Assembly (NCBI RefSeq): GCF_048564905.1
Contig: NC_132992.1
Location: 95,803,001-95,867,000, forward strand
DNA length: 64,000 bases
From: Vicugna pacos
Lineage: Eukaryota; Chordata; Mammalia; Artiodactyla; Camelidae
Direction: 5' to 3'
Below the pieces are notes generated by a model. It did no database searches. It saw nothing but the letters and a program-made list of their open reading frames with translations, and was not told the origin of the DNA. The position numbers and the translations under genes are program-made. Shown here piece after piece: positions 14,330-25,589 of the stretch (within the stretch, counting starts at the first letter, position 1; every line of letters starts with the position of its first letter).

Positions 14330-15460
14330 TTTAATCCTTATCACCCTGTCGTCCCTAACCCTCCTGTGGTGCTAACATCCACTCCCACTGGAAGTGAGGC
14401 CTTTACTGTAACTGGTGTCCACTGTGCACTGGTTACTCTTCCAGCCGATGGAGGTAGCCATTACCTTTTTACCTTCAGTGGGAAGAATAAAGCTCACCAG
14501 AACATTAGTGTTCCAGGGATTTATCGAGAGTCCTTCTCATTTCTGGAGCCACCGGAAGGCTGGTCTGGATGATCTAAAGTTTTCTAGATTTTCTCTTTTG
14601 TTGCAATATGTGGATAATTTGCCTCTTTGCCTTTCTTCTCAAACGTTCTTGCAGGAAGACAGCATCTACTCCTTACAAACTTTTAGCCTCTAAGGGACTA
14701 AATTTGGCTACAGAAAATGTGCAGTTTTCCAGCATCATATTTGATGTCTAGGGCATCTGACGTCAGAACAAGGCTCTACTTACATCCATGGTGTTTTTCT
14801 GCTTCCTAAATGCAACACTAATTGCCAAATACGAGGGATTGTGGAAGGCTAGCTGATTACCTTTGAGGCAGATTCCACACATCTCTCTCAAGGAAAACCT
14901 AGATGAAGTTTTCTCAACACTGGCAATCCCGACTCCATTTTAAGGGAGGTACCAGAAGACACAGATTCAAGTCCTTAAAGGAGCATTTGAAGAGACCTTC
15001 CTTCTGTAGGCAACCTGATTACCAGACCCCTTTCTCCTTTTTGTATAAAGGCAAGGGGCTGTCATGGGGTGTTGACCAAATTCACAGGGGCCTCCGCAGA
15101 CCTCTAGGGTTTTATAGCCGTGAGCTGGATGCTGTGGCACAGGGAGACTCCCACTGCCTTGGGGTCTGCACGGCCTCTGACCCTTTGTTCAGGTCCACGC
15201 ATCACAGTCAACATGTCTCAGTCAGCTGCCTCCCCTCCTAAGATGCCCTTTTGCTCCCTGGTCCTCACAGAGCTGTGTTATATTGTCTCAACCTCAGCAC
15301 ATCTACGCTTCTCCCCTCCGTCAGCAATGAAGTTCCTCGTGGCTGCGTCACACGGAGTGACCACCACCTGACTCCTGATCACCTACGCAAAGCCCCTCTA
15401 AGCAGCCTTTTCACAGTGGCTCTCAGGCAGGAGGACTTACGCGTCCACCTTGTAAGCTGG
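14330..15460 (+). mobile_element. Endogenous retrovirus fossil (ERV class I-like pol part)
   Basis: Fragments in plus-strand frames resemble retroviral pol: a reverse-transcriptase active-site region near 14,600, and an RNase H/connection-like part near 15,010-15,130 with the pattern 'TPFSFLYKGKGLSWG' and 'RRPLGFYSRELDAVAQG'. This is typical of gammaretrovirus-like elements. The copy is old and broken in several places, and it runs into an LTR at 15,460. Related copies are at 41.97-50.3 kb (split by a LINE-1) and 54.9-55.75 kb. Confidence 0.65.
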
Positions 15461-15720
15461 GAACTTCATGTCTGAGCCCAACAGGGAGAAGCAAGGCCTC
15501 CTGTTCTTTCCTGGTAAGGACTCAGACAATGAAAACCCATGGACTCCTTTTCACAGGAGCCCTCTCACCTCCCCTTTCATTCTATAAAAGAGTCATGTCT
15601 CTGTTTTCACTGGGGACTTGCATGTGGCTCACCAGGATGGCAGACCCCAAACTGTAATTCTGTGTTGTTCCCAAATAAACCCAGTTTTGCCTTTGAAGTA
15701 AGTGGCCGTTAATTTATGTT
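15460..15720 (+). mobile_element. LTR fossil at the 3' end of the ERV copy
   Basis: It follows the pol fossil directly. It contains a TATAAAAG-like box ('cattctataaaagagtcatg'), an AATAAA site ('cccaaataaacccagttttg') and a T-rich end. These are expected LTR parts (U3/R/U5). It aligns with the isolated LTR-like copies at 4,440, 29,385, 50,365 and 55,750. Confidence 0.6.
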
Positions 15721-17140
15721 AAAAACCTTTACTTCCCATAACACTTTTTATTTTATTTATTTTATTTACTTTTTATATCTTGCAATTTTCTGAGCAGGTC
15801 ACTGGGGTGCACATGTGTTCCTACCTTCACAGACATTCCTAGCAGCAACCCTGTGTGGGAGACAGCAGTGGGCCGCGTCTAGGCTGCAGGAGGTGAGGGG
15901 ATTTGCAGACTAGCTGTGAGCCCCTGGGGGAGGGGGTGTGGATGCTGGTGAAGGCCTGGCCGTTTCTGACCCAAAGTATCTGTGATACAAATGGCATGTT
16001 TGGATATATTAGCAAGAATTGAAAAATTACATTTAAAACTATTCTAGATATAAGACAAGCATGTTAAATATCAGTTAATATTGAGATTAATTATTAATGC
16101 AAATTAAAAACCTAAAATAGCTGATATAGTTTGGATTTTAGTGAATATTATAACAACCAGGTTCAGCCTTGCCCTGTCTTGTTTGGGGACTCAGGTGAAG
16201 CAGAGACACGGCCCCTCCCCAGTGCTGGCTCTCTGCTCCACTGTCCCCTTCGCTTGCAGGTCTGTGCTCAGGACCCTCCGACCCACAACCAGCACAGGGG
16301 TGAATAGGGTGTAAGGTGCCTGTGAGTGAACTGAAGACTCAGGGTTGGTGTTTGTTCATCTTTTCATTCATTGATGATGATTCACATAGAGAAATTTACC
16401 TTCTGCATGTCTACATTTTTATGAAGTTGGCGAGATACAAAGCTTTCTCTCAGAGTTTTTCCACATTACTGACATCTGAGGCTAATTTCCTTTTGTGGGA
16501 GCTGCCGTGTGCAGTGTGGGATGCACGGCCACATTGAAGGACTCTGCCCACTAGGTAACTGGTAGCCTGCAGCCCACCCCACGTGACAGCCCAACCTGTT
16601 TCCAGACATTTCCATGTGTCCCCTGGGGGACAGAATGACTCCAGTGTCACACAGACATCAATTCCCAAATATACAACATTCCTCGTGCTATTCTAGGGAA
16701 AGGCACTTCAGGAAACAGGACTGGGGACCCTGTTGAGGATGAAATGCCTGGAAATACATTGAGGGTGGAGGGCAGACTCGAGGCTCCACAGAAGTTTCAT
16801 TTGTGTCATTAAGTATGTGTAAACCTGACAACTAAAAGAGTGGGTAGTGACTAAATTTCAAATGAAAGTCCCATGAAGAAATGTTTCCTCTGTGTCTGGT
16901 CCTACAACAAATGAGGAAAAGTGGACAGACAATTCTGACTCCATGAAAAAAGCTCAAGTTCAGAAACAAGATGTTTGCCTGGAATCATATGGGTGGGCTC
17001 CCAGGGAAGGTGATGGTCCAGTGGAGCATCCACCGTCTCTGGGAGGAAACCCCCCATGGCTTCTCCTGCACCTGCTCTGAAACTGTCCCTCTTGTTTCCT
17101 CATGACCCTGGGTGCCCCCTGGTGGCCTGAGCCCTCCCTG
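15721..17140. repeat. Intergenic spacer, copy B
   Basis: Close to 56,010-57,450 and more distantly to 4,740-6,190. It has AT-rich parts at 15,730-16,130 and no recognised gene. Confidence 0.65.
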
Positions 17141-17147
17141 CAGGGCT

Positions 17148-17420
17148 GGTTTCATGTGGGCCACACTGGCCTCCCCTCACTCACTCTCCCTCCTGTGAGA
17201 GTGACACATGGCTGTGCCCTCGGAGACCCCAGAGCTGCGCTGCAGGGAAAACTCATCTCCACTATGTCTGTGGAGATGGAGGCGCCTTTTAAGAGACATA
17301 GACCGTACACCCAAAGCAGGTGAGTTACCCAGTGCTTTCCCTGGGGTGTGACAGATCCCACAGTAACCACTGTGTGTGATGGGGTGGTCCCAGAGACAGA
17401 GCAGGTGCGGGGGAGAGTCT
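17148..17420 (-). pseudogene. IGHV4-like V pseudogene relic 2
   Basis: Second member of the relic series. The minus strand retains the FR3 end ('gctgtgccctcggagacccc', 'agagctgcgctgcagggaaa') and the 'gtctgtggagatgg' part, with weak FR2-like sequence after it. The RSS side is degenerate and the leader is not recognisable. It is closest to relic 5 at 57.5 kb; both lie in the B-type unit. Confidence 0.7.
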
Positions 17421-17539
17421 TCAATAGTCTTTGACCAACTCCTACACCAGCACCCATGACAGGACACCTGGGGACTGGAAACACAGAGACACACTCACTT
17501 CACAGCACCATCCACAGAGGTCAGTGTTCCTCAGACCCA

Positions 17540-19025
17540 GGAGGTGCTCACAGCTGAGACGAACCACCAAGAGGAGGAATGACCAGAAGGAGTCCGTGTC
17601 CCTTTGGATTAAACCTTCTGCTCTCAGAGAATCATGTCAGTGAAGATAAGAACCCTGACTCTGGAAGCGACAATGACCCTCTGAACATTCATCACTCAGG
17701 CTCCTTGAGATGCTTTTCTCCCCGAGGTCTGGGCCTGCGGGATTCCGTGTCCATCTCTGCATGTCCCAGTTTTATCAGGAAACCTGTTGAGTCAGGTTAG
17801 TGGGACTCCTCACCCTGGAAATCTGATCACCTTCAATATTTGATCCAATTCCCCTAACCTATGATCTTCAGGGAACATCTGACCACCCTGGCCTCCTGTA
17901 TCAAGAGTCCCCTGGAGACAGTCTGCCCAGAATCCCCCTGACCTTGAAGTCTCCTCACAGTCATTTTCCACGCAGTCAACGTCATCACTTTTGGGGCATA
18001 AATCTCCATGTTGCCATCTGTATTTGCAATTGAACCAGGTATCCAAGGCTGCTGCAAAGACCAAAATGAGACTTGTATTCCTTTATTTAAATGAAATTTA
18101 TATTGAAGCTTTATTATCAAGCTCATTGCCCCGATCAGTATAACTCATACCTGGATGGAGCTTGTCTGTCATAGATAAATTCTGCTATGTCACTCACAGC
18201 ACTTTGTGCTCAGGGACGCTGGACTGTGCTTCAGGACAACAAATGAACTAGCTTAAACAGACAAACTGTCTCCTTCTACCACAAAGAGGGAAAAGCATGG
18301 CACTAACTGGACCTGAAAGGGGACTCATTTACATGATAGAAGTTGAAACAAGAAGGCAGAGCATCACCCTGACCGACCTCGTGGGGGAATGTTAGTGAGT
18401 TGGACGATTCAAAGTGCTGCCCACATTGCAAATGTCCATCAGTTTTGCAAATACAACAGCTGTTTTCATTTAGGGCTGAAAATAAATTTTACCCATAAGT
18501 GATCCTTAGACCCTGAACCCCGTGAGTAATGAGGATCCCTGCACACGCAGTCCTGGGCACCCTGGCATTAGCGTCTGTAACATGCATCCTGCACAATTCA
18601 AACCCTTGTGCCCTTTGACAGGAAGATGGAGGGTAAGCAGCCTCCTGCCCTGGGAGCAAAGACAAAGATGTGTAACAGTTTACACGTGTAGTTCAACTGC
18701 CTGGGCCTTCCCAGAACATTCAACAGTTTTGAGACATCCAAACTCACCTAGAAATTTATGTTAAAACCTAGCATCCTATGGACCTTTTTGAGAAGAAAAT
18801 AAAATATATCCTGAGTACAAAATTATTGTTGGAAACAAATGAGTCAAAACAATGAAAAATTAGTGTCCTGCAGGGGGTATCTCGTAGAGCTGAAGAGCAG
18901 GAAAAGGAAAGCAGGGATTCTAACCACAAAACCCTCCCGGCCCCTCTGCACCTGCTCTGGGGCTCAGCCCTGCCCTTGGTGGCTTCTGAGCACCCCCTGG
19001 GGGTCCCGGGCTCCCCAGGCGGGGA
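17540..19025. repeat. V-gene 3' flank, copy 2
   Basis: Homologous to 7,610-9,093 and 57,870-59,365, with more divergence than those two have from each other. It starts with the 'caagaggaggaatgaccaga' landmark near 17,569. No gene was recognised. Confidence 0.7.
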
Positions 19026-19064
19026 GGTTTGTGTCTGGGCGCACCCTGACTTCCCCTCACTGTG
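19026..19064 (-). promoter_or_regulatory. 23-bp-spacer RSS of the IGHV4 gene
   Basis: Heptamer CACAGTG (19,058-19,064), 23-bp spacer, nonamer ACACAAACC (19,026-19,034), read on the minus strand. The nonamer has one change from the ACAAAAACC consensus and is the same as that of the VH gene at 36.1 kb. It looks functional. Confidence 0.96.
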
Positions 19065-19506
19065 TCTCTGGCACAGTAATACACGGCCGTGTCCTCAGGG
19101 GTCACAGAGCTCAGCTGCAGGGAGAACTGGTTCTTGGACGTGTCCCTGGAGATGGAAGTGCGGCTCTTGAGGGATGGGCTGTAGTAAGTGCTGCCATCAT
19201 AAGCTATGACTCCCATCCACTCCAGCCCCTTCCCTGGGGGCTGGCGGATCCAGCTCCAAGCATAATAGCTGGTTGTGATGGAGCCACCAGAGACAGTGCA
19301 GGTGAGGGAGAGCGTCTGCGAGGGCTTCACCAGGCCTGGGCCCGACTCCTGCAGCTGCACCTGGGACAGGACACCTGGGGGCAAGGAGAATCAGTCATTG
19401 TGAGTCACCTGCAGCCACTTCCATCCCCACAGACCCGTGTCTGACACCCGAGACACTCACCTTGGGGACCTGCCACCAGGCACAGAAGAAGACCCAACAG
19501 TCTCAT
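19065..19506 (-). CDS. IGHV4: IGHV4-family V segment, likely functional
   Basis: Exon 1 is 19,461-19,506 (46 nt, leader [15 protein letters not shown]). The intron is 86 nt with GT..AG ends, and exon 2 is 19,065-19,374. The mature domain begins [20 protein letters not shown] and ends YYCAR plus two bases before the RSS. CDR1 is [10 protein letters not shown] and CDR2 is IAYDGST. FR2 reads [16 protein letters not shown], so it has the conventional G44, L45 and W47 that pair with a light chain. FR3 has the IGHV4 pattern [20 protein letters not shown]. The reading frame, splice sites, RSS and octamer are intact. In camelids, IGHV4 segments have been reported both in ordinary and in heavy-chain-only antibodies (from memory). 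It is the intact relative of the five decayed relics in this window. Confidence 0.96.
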
Positions 19507-19593
19507 CTTCCTCTAGACCACAGCCCTGCCTTCCCCAGCAACCTCAGCCCTGTGTGAGGACAGAGCTGTGAGCTCCCACCGCCCAAGCGTGGA

Positions 19594-19625
19594 CTTTACC
19601 CTCGAGCTTGAAGGGGAATTTGCAT
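19594..19625 (-). promoter_or_regulatory. VH promoter of the IGHV4 gene
   Basis: Octamer ATGCAAAT (minus strand, 19,618-19,625) about 112 bp upstream of the ATG, with a GGTAAAG TATA-like site at 19,594-19,600. The surrounding sequence differs from the IGHV3-type promoters, as expected for another subgroup. Confidence 0.88.
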
Positions 19626-21339
19626 GTGGAGGGGCCCTGTCTTCATAAAAAGGGAAGGGCTGAGTTAGGCTCACCCGTTTCTTTGAGAACCCCTGAGTGT
19701 CACTTCTCTTGGCTTATGTGGCTTGTGCATCAGGGAGGGGAGGGGACCTGTCCATGGGACCCCTTGGACACCAGTCAAAGGGCAGCTCCTCCCTCTGAGA
19801 CAAGAGCTGCTCTCCTTCAAGCCCATCTTCCCTCCCGCCCTTCCTTTCCCGGCCCGGTGCTCCTCACCCACTCAGAACTTGTTCCTGCTCCCCCAGAATG
19901 AGCCCAGGACACATCATTCTGTGTTTCCCTGGACCCTCCTCTGTGTGTCTTCGTCATTGGACAAGTGGGTGTCGTATGGTCAGCTTGCAGTTTACATGTG
20001 AGATACAGGCTGCATTCTGCTCCACCCTTCCTGTGCTGTGCGATTAGAAAAGTTGTCTTGTGAGGTGGGCCCTCAGGGACCCCATTGTGTCAAACCCACG
20101 AAGCCCCATTTCGTTCATCACACCCAACCCCTCTCAGTTCACACCCTCAGTGTTCCAGGTGCTGTCCATGGGCCTCATGGTCTATTCACACTCCTGTGGG
20201 GACCCACAGAGAGAAGGGGGTTATACACAAAATGAGACAAGATGCAGAACCTTGAGAGGGAGGCCCTCGTCAGAGCAAAGTCAGAAACAACAGGCACCAG
20301 GAAGAGGGGGAAGCAGGCGCTGACAAGGGCAGAGCTTCAGGGCTTTCCCCAAGGACCCCTGCCTCTGCAAACAGAGGTGGGGAGATGGGGGGCGGATGTC
20401 TCACTCAGATGGCGCATGCTTGTTATTTAGGGAAGGGGACAGACACGCTGGGTTCAAAACCAACTCCTCCCTAAGACACAAGGGCATCTAAAAATGAGGA
20501 GTTCTGATCAACTTCTGCCTGTTCCCTGGTGCTCTACATTCAGCCTGGACCTCCCTTCTGCCTTTAATCCCCCAGGTTCACCACTGATTCACACGTCTGG
20601 AATTGGATTCCTACTAGATGATCTAGGAGCAGTGGCACCAGCCCTAATCACACAGGCTTCAAGACCCTTGGCCACTCCCATCCCAGCCCCTTTCCACTCC
20701 CTCATGTCAAATGTACATGCCCCCTGCCAGCCCCTCCTGGTGTGGGCCTTTGGCTGTTAGTAGACTAATCGGTGCCTCCAGTGGTCAAGGCAGCTGCCTG
20801 ATTTTGCTGAAAACAGCAGTATTTGACTCTGGGTTAAGCCACTACAGCGTTGCCTCTAGACTGGTGTTAATAAAACCGCATGGAAGAGCTGCCAAAAGCC
20901 AGCGTGGAGACGGGAGGGGGCTGATGGGACTAACTGGCCGCCTCCAGGATGGGCTGCTTTTGGGCGAGGACGTGGCCACCACCCTACTGTACCCGGGAGC
21001 ACTCAGAGGCTTCCTGGGCTGCTCCCAGGGCACCAACTGCATACCTGTCCTGGCGCAATTCAGGAACGCCTTGATGGGCCACTGGGCCTCCCTGCAGCCC
21101 CCACTGGGAGAGGCCCCCATGAAAACATGAATGTCGTGAATGAAAGGAAGGAGCCCGGAGAAGCACAGCTTTGGGGAGTTTAGGGAAATGCCTGATACGA
21201 GTGTCCGAAAGGACCCAATGACTTTATGTTTATATGAAATATGAAGCTATTTTGGCACCTTGACGCTTCCATATGTCCTTAGTCTCTGCAGAATTAGAGA
21301 TTTGATGGCAACAGCCTTTAGCCTCCTGTTTTGGATCAG
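19626..21339. other. Single-copy region upstream of the IGHV4 gene
   Basis: No counterpart was seen elsewhere in the window. A 139-residue plus-strand open frame at 20,711-21,130 has no family I recognise, and the antisense strand is also partly open, which suggests GC-rich composition and not coding. No RNA gene was seen. Confidence 0.5.
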
Positions 21340-22650
21340 GCTTGGAGTGGACGCCCCTAGCAGAGGGGTCCTCTGGGCAGCCCGAGACCGACGGGAGGCG
21401 GCAGCGATGGCGTCGGGGCCGGGCGGGTGGCTTGGACCGGCGTTCGCACTGCGCCTGCTGCTGGCCACCGTGCTTCAAGAGGTGTCCACGTTCAGGGCAG
21501 AGTTTTCATCAGAGTCTTGCAGGGAGTTAGGCTTCTCCAGCAACTTGCTCTGCAGTTCCTGTGATCTTCTCGGACAGTTCAACCTTCTTCAGCTGGATCC
21601 TGACTGTAGAGGATGCTGTCAGGAAGAAGCACAATTTGAAACCAAAAAGCTGTATGCAGGAGCTATTCTTGAAGTCTGTGGATGAAAACTGGGGAGGTTC
21701 CCTCAAGTCCAAGCTTTTGTCAGGAGTGATAAACCCAAACTATTCAGAGGACTACAAATCAAGTATGTTCGTGGTTCAGACCCTGTGCTGAAGCTTTTGG
21801 ACGACAATGGGAACATTGCTGAGGAGCTCAGCATCCTCAAATGGAACACAGGCAGTGTAGAAGAATTTCTGAGTGAAAAGTTGGAGCGTATATAAAATCT
21901 TGCTTAAATTCTGTCCTATCCTTTTGTTACCTTGTCACATGAAATATTACAGCACCTAGAAAACAGTTTTGCTTTCTTCCATCGATCAGACTTTTACTGT
22001 GAGGCATTAAACCGCTAATTAAAAGTTGAAATATTACAGCACAGCCCATGATATGTGAGGAGTCACCAAGCTTAACAAAACCCATTTTTCATCAATTTCC
22101 ATCCTCCTACGATTGTCGATACCACTAACAGAATGCTTCGTAATAGTCTTGTGGTTAATTATGCAAATGATAGATTGTGATAATCGGTCCAGTTTTACGA
22201 ACAACAGTTTTTTAAATTAGGGAGGTTAACAAGGGAGGTGAATACTCTGCCTCGTGTGCTGTGCGCTCTTTGAACGCAGTGACAGAAAACCACAAAGCAG
22301 GTGAGATTACACAGAGCCTCACCAGATTGCCTGCTGCTCAGATCCTCTCTCATTTTTGTATTACCCAGCTTTCCTTTTAATAGAAATGTTATAGTTTATA
22401 ATGAATGCACTGCATAAAAACTTGATGGCTTCATTATTGTGAAACAGATTCAAGATCTATGGTAAGAGTGAAACATTCACACAGAGATTCGCATTAATGA
22501 AGACTACACAGAAAACCTTTTTGAGGATTTGTGTGGATCTGATATTTAGCAAATTTTTGTGCTTTACATTCTTACAGCAGAGTCAATTTTAAAATGAATA
22601 TGTGTAAGACCAAATATAAATAAAAGGTTTCTAAAATCTGAAAAAAAAAA
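21340..22650 (+). pseudogene. SELENOF: Processed SELENOF (15-kDa selenoprotein) retrocopy with a complete Sec frame
   Basis: SELENOF is an ER-resident thioredoxin-like selenoprotein that binds UGGT and acts in glycoprotein folding. The reading frame runs without interruption from ATG at 21,407 to TAA at 21,893-21,895 (162 residues). The in-frame TGA at 21,683-21,685 lies exactly at the selenocysteine position after ..AILEVCG. A signal peptide (MASGPGGWLGPAFALRLLLA) is followed by the Cys-rich UGGT-binding part (CRELGF, CSSCDLLGQFN, CRGCCQEE). After the Sec come KLGRFPQVQAF and an end at FLSEKLERI. The normal gene has several introns, and none are present here. There is an AATAAA at 22,619-22,624 and a poly(A) tract at 22,641-22,650. 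It is therefore an L1-mediated retrocopy lying between IGHV genes. The mature part differs from the human protein by few residues (from memory). Whether it is transcribed cannot be seen; no promoter was recognised. The 5' limit is approximate. Confidence 0.93.
22497..22543 (+). promoter_or_regulatory. SECIS element core in the SELENOF retrocopy 3' UTR
   Basis: The three expected SECIS features are present in order: ATGA at 22,497-22,500, an apical AAAA at 22,512-22,515 and TGAT at 22,540-22,543. The arms (agactacaca and ttgtgtggatct) can pair with G-U pairs. It lies about 600 nt after the stop, where I recall the SELENOF SECIS to lie. In the parent mRNA this element recruits SBP2 and EEFSEC so that UGA is read as Sec. 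Confidence 0.8.
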
Positions 22651-25589
22651 GGCTGCTCCACAAAATGTCGTGAATGTACTCAACCTCCCAAGTGCCCATC
22701 CTCCCTCGTTCTCTGCCTAACTTTACCTCTGTTATAAACCCTGCATGGACAATGGGGAATCAGCAGGCTGTGAAACACACCTGACGTCCCAGGGTCAACG
22801 TCTGAAGCGGAGATGGGGCACCTGTGTATAAATTGTCCACCACAAGGTCATGTAGACGTCATGTTGGTCAAGAGGTTCGAGCTCAGGAGACTCTTCTGGG
22901 AGTCTGTCTGGTGGTCACAGAATCACCCAGTTCTCACAGGTGAGCTGCGGTGTCATGAGAGGTCCTGGTGATGACCGCAGACCCCAGGCTCAAGAGGCTG
23001 CTTGCTGGGGGGCGGACTGAACCAGCCTAACCTCACGTCCTGGTGTGGATGCAAACGAGTCCAGGTCCCCATCACCTCTGGGCTCTACTGTCACCCCTGT
23101 CTCCCGAGTATCTCATCGCTGTGACCAACCTGGTGTTTCTAGCATAAACCAGGGGATGTGGTCTCTGCACATTTCCCTCCTGGGCAGGATCCAATGAGCT
23201 TCCTTGAGTTCCCAGGTCCTCCCGGAAGTGAGAAGAGAAAGCACCCTGGGCTCTGGACGTGGACCTTCTGGGTCTGTTTCCCAGCAGCACCACCTGCATG
23301 TGACCCTGTCCAGTCATTTAACCAGACTGTCATCTTCCCCCAGGCATGAGGTGGAGAAGTGGGTTTCCGTGGAAGGTGCATCCTTCTGTTCCAGGTGTTG
23401 ATTGTGACAGAAGAAATTTCCACAGCCCCTGGCAGCGTGATACAACATCAGGCACTCGTATTCTTCAGGACCCTGTGATGTGAGCACGGCTGGAGGGGGA
23501 GGCACATTCCTACCCAGAAGTGCTCCCAGAGGTGCCGGGATGATGTCTGGAAGGTCTGTTCCCATTGTGCTCAGATGTCTGGGTGCTGGTTGTGGTTTTG
23601 GCTGCAGGCGAGTCAGGGCTGAAGGCCAGCCCTGGGATCCAGCCCTGTGGGCCTCTTCTTGTGCAGAGGGCTGCACCCCAGGCAGGTCCCTGGGTCAGCT
23701 GGTACCCCCTTTACAGTCGCTGCTCAGGGCAACTTCCTGCAAACCTAAATGCAGTTTTACTCTGTGACCCAGCAACCACATTCCTAGGTAGTTATGTAAG
23801 TAGCCTTGAGACATGTCCACACATCAAAGTGCACATGAATGATTACATAGCTCCATTCGTAAATGACAGCAATTGAGGAACACAATGTCCTTCCTCGGGG
23901 AATGAACAAAAAATCTATGGGTCACCTCTGCAATCAAATTCCATTGAGCCACTTGCAAAATGAACTACTAAACTAGGAAAAGACCAAAATAAGATTTAAT
24001 GCCAACACAGTGAAGGAAATCAGTCTAAAAATGTTTCGTACTATGTGATTTCATTTTCTGTTTGTTCTGTAGAATACAGTACCATATGTGTAGCAAAAAA
24101 GTCCAATGATTTCAGGTATTTGTGGAGAGTTCAAAACTGGTGGGCTTTCTATCAGGACCTGGGTGTTATCTGACCCCTCCCTGGCTCCAAGCCATACTGC
24201 TGGGCACACACAGCAACAATCCATCACCAAATAAAGAAGTATTGTGTATGTGATGAGGCCTGAGCAGGCCTGATGGCACACCTAGAAGTGGCCCATATGC
24301 CTGAGGTCCCTCCTCCTGCATGGGTGCCTCCTTTGTCCTAAGCTTCACCTGTGACCCAGTGGGGATTTGTCTATAGTCAGCTGACAGAGGAGAAGAGGAT
24401 GCAGACCTGGACTACAGACAGCTCTTCATGGTACACAGGCACCTCCTGACAGTGGACAGTGGGCGCCCTGTCGTCCTGTCTGGGACATCCCTGAAGGATG
24501 TTGTGGGGGCTCCTCCCAGTGGGCAGGACTCTGAGCAGTGCACCTGGATGTTCACCCCTCCTGGAAGGAGAAAGAACAGGTAATTGACATGATACAAATT
24601 CATGGGTTGTAACTAATGATTAGGCTGGATGGTCAAGGACTTGAGAGGAGCATGGTTTGGAAAAACTTGTGACAGATTATTTCAGGAGGAGACATGTGGA
24701 TAGTCCTCTTTAAATAGGCAAAAAGGCAAAAAGGCAAAACATGTTTTGACCCATGAGAATAATCCCCAAAGGGTGATTCCTGGAGAGGAAGGGATTCATG
24801 TCAAGTGGACATGATGCCAGTGATGTAGATACTGGCCTGGCTCTTTCCAGCTGCCCCTGTCATCACCCGATGAGCTTCTGGTCACTGTGGCCTTGGTGGT
24901 AGGAATGCAGGACGTGCATGGGCTCAATTACATGGACACCCACTCACCAGGGTCCTCCTGGTCCAGTCACTTGTGAGGACCCTTCCTGCCAGCTGCAGAG
25001 AGAAATCCTAATGTCCTGACTGGCAGCATTTCCTGGGCTGCTCAGCCACCACCTGTTGGCAGGTTGGCTACTTTGGGCCACTTCCTTCATAGAGCACCTA
25101 ACCTCTTGTTCTTACTAGAAATATATGTTTATACTGGATATAAATTTCTCTCTTAGATTGCAGGGAATGCAATTCTTTTGCTAAAACCACACCCAGGGAC
25201 TTTCAGATCCCACGGTCACGGGATTCCAGCTCCAGCATTGCTTCTGATCGGGAACTCACTTTACAGCAGAGGAAATGCGTCAATCGGCTCGAGCGCGCGG
25301 ATCCACCAGTCCTAGTTTCCTCACCATCCCACAGCTGCTGGGTTTTTGAACACAAGCTGCCTGTAGAAGATCAATAGCAGTGCCAGGTGGGTAGTAACAC
25401 CTTGCAGGGCTGAGGTGAGGTTCTCCGGCAGACTGTGAACTATTTACTCTCATATGTTGTTCTTCTCTCACAGCCTTGATTCATGCACCCCAGAATCAGG
25501 AAATGGATGGGTGGTGGCACCACTCATTGTTTCCCCCAGTGACCACTAGCTAGCTTGGCTTCTGTCCCTGTGTCTTTATGCTCTACTGG
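22651..25589. other. Single-copy region between the SELENOF retrocopy and block C
   Basis: No match was seen to other parts of the window. Apart from the L1 fragment at 23.76-24.11 kb and a short (aaaaggc)n run near 24,718-24,738, nothing was recognised. The short open frames are unsupported. Confidence 0.5.
23757..24110 (+). mobile_element. Old LINE-1 (L1M-like) ORF2 3' fragment
   Basis: The sequence 'gtgacccagcaaccacattc' followed by 'ctaggtagttatgtaagtag' and 'acatgtccacacatcaaagt' has the pattern of the ORF2 C-terminal part of old mammalian L1s. Later 'gtactatgtgatttcatttt' corresponds to the 3' part. It is strongly diverged, with no open frame. Confidence 0.55.

Noticed and set aside
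20711-21130. 139-residue plus-strand open frame upstream of the SELENOF retrocopy
   Set aside because: No recognisable domain, partly open on the other strand as well, and in GC-rich sequence; no support as a gene.
22048-22120. First candidate SECIS (ATGA with a GTGAGGAG/CCTCCTAC stem)
   Set aside because: The loop is too long and the position too near the stop; the candidate at 22,497-22,543 fits all core features and the expected location.
21130-22676. 13-bp direct repeat aatgtcgtgaatg at 21,130-21,142 and 22,664-22,676 as target-site duplication of the SELENOF retrocopy
   Set aside because: It does not abut the poly(A) tract (13 bases lie between), and about 200 bp lie between the left copy and the recognisable 5' UTR. 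Possible but not convincing.
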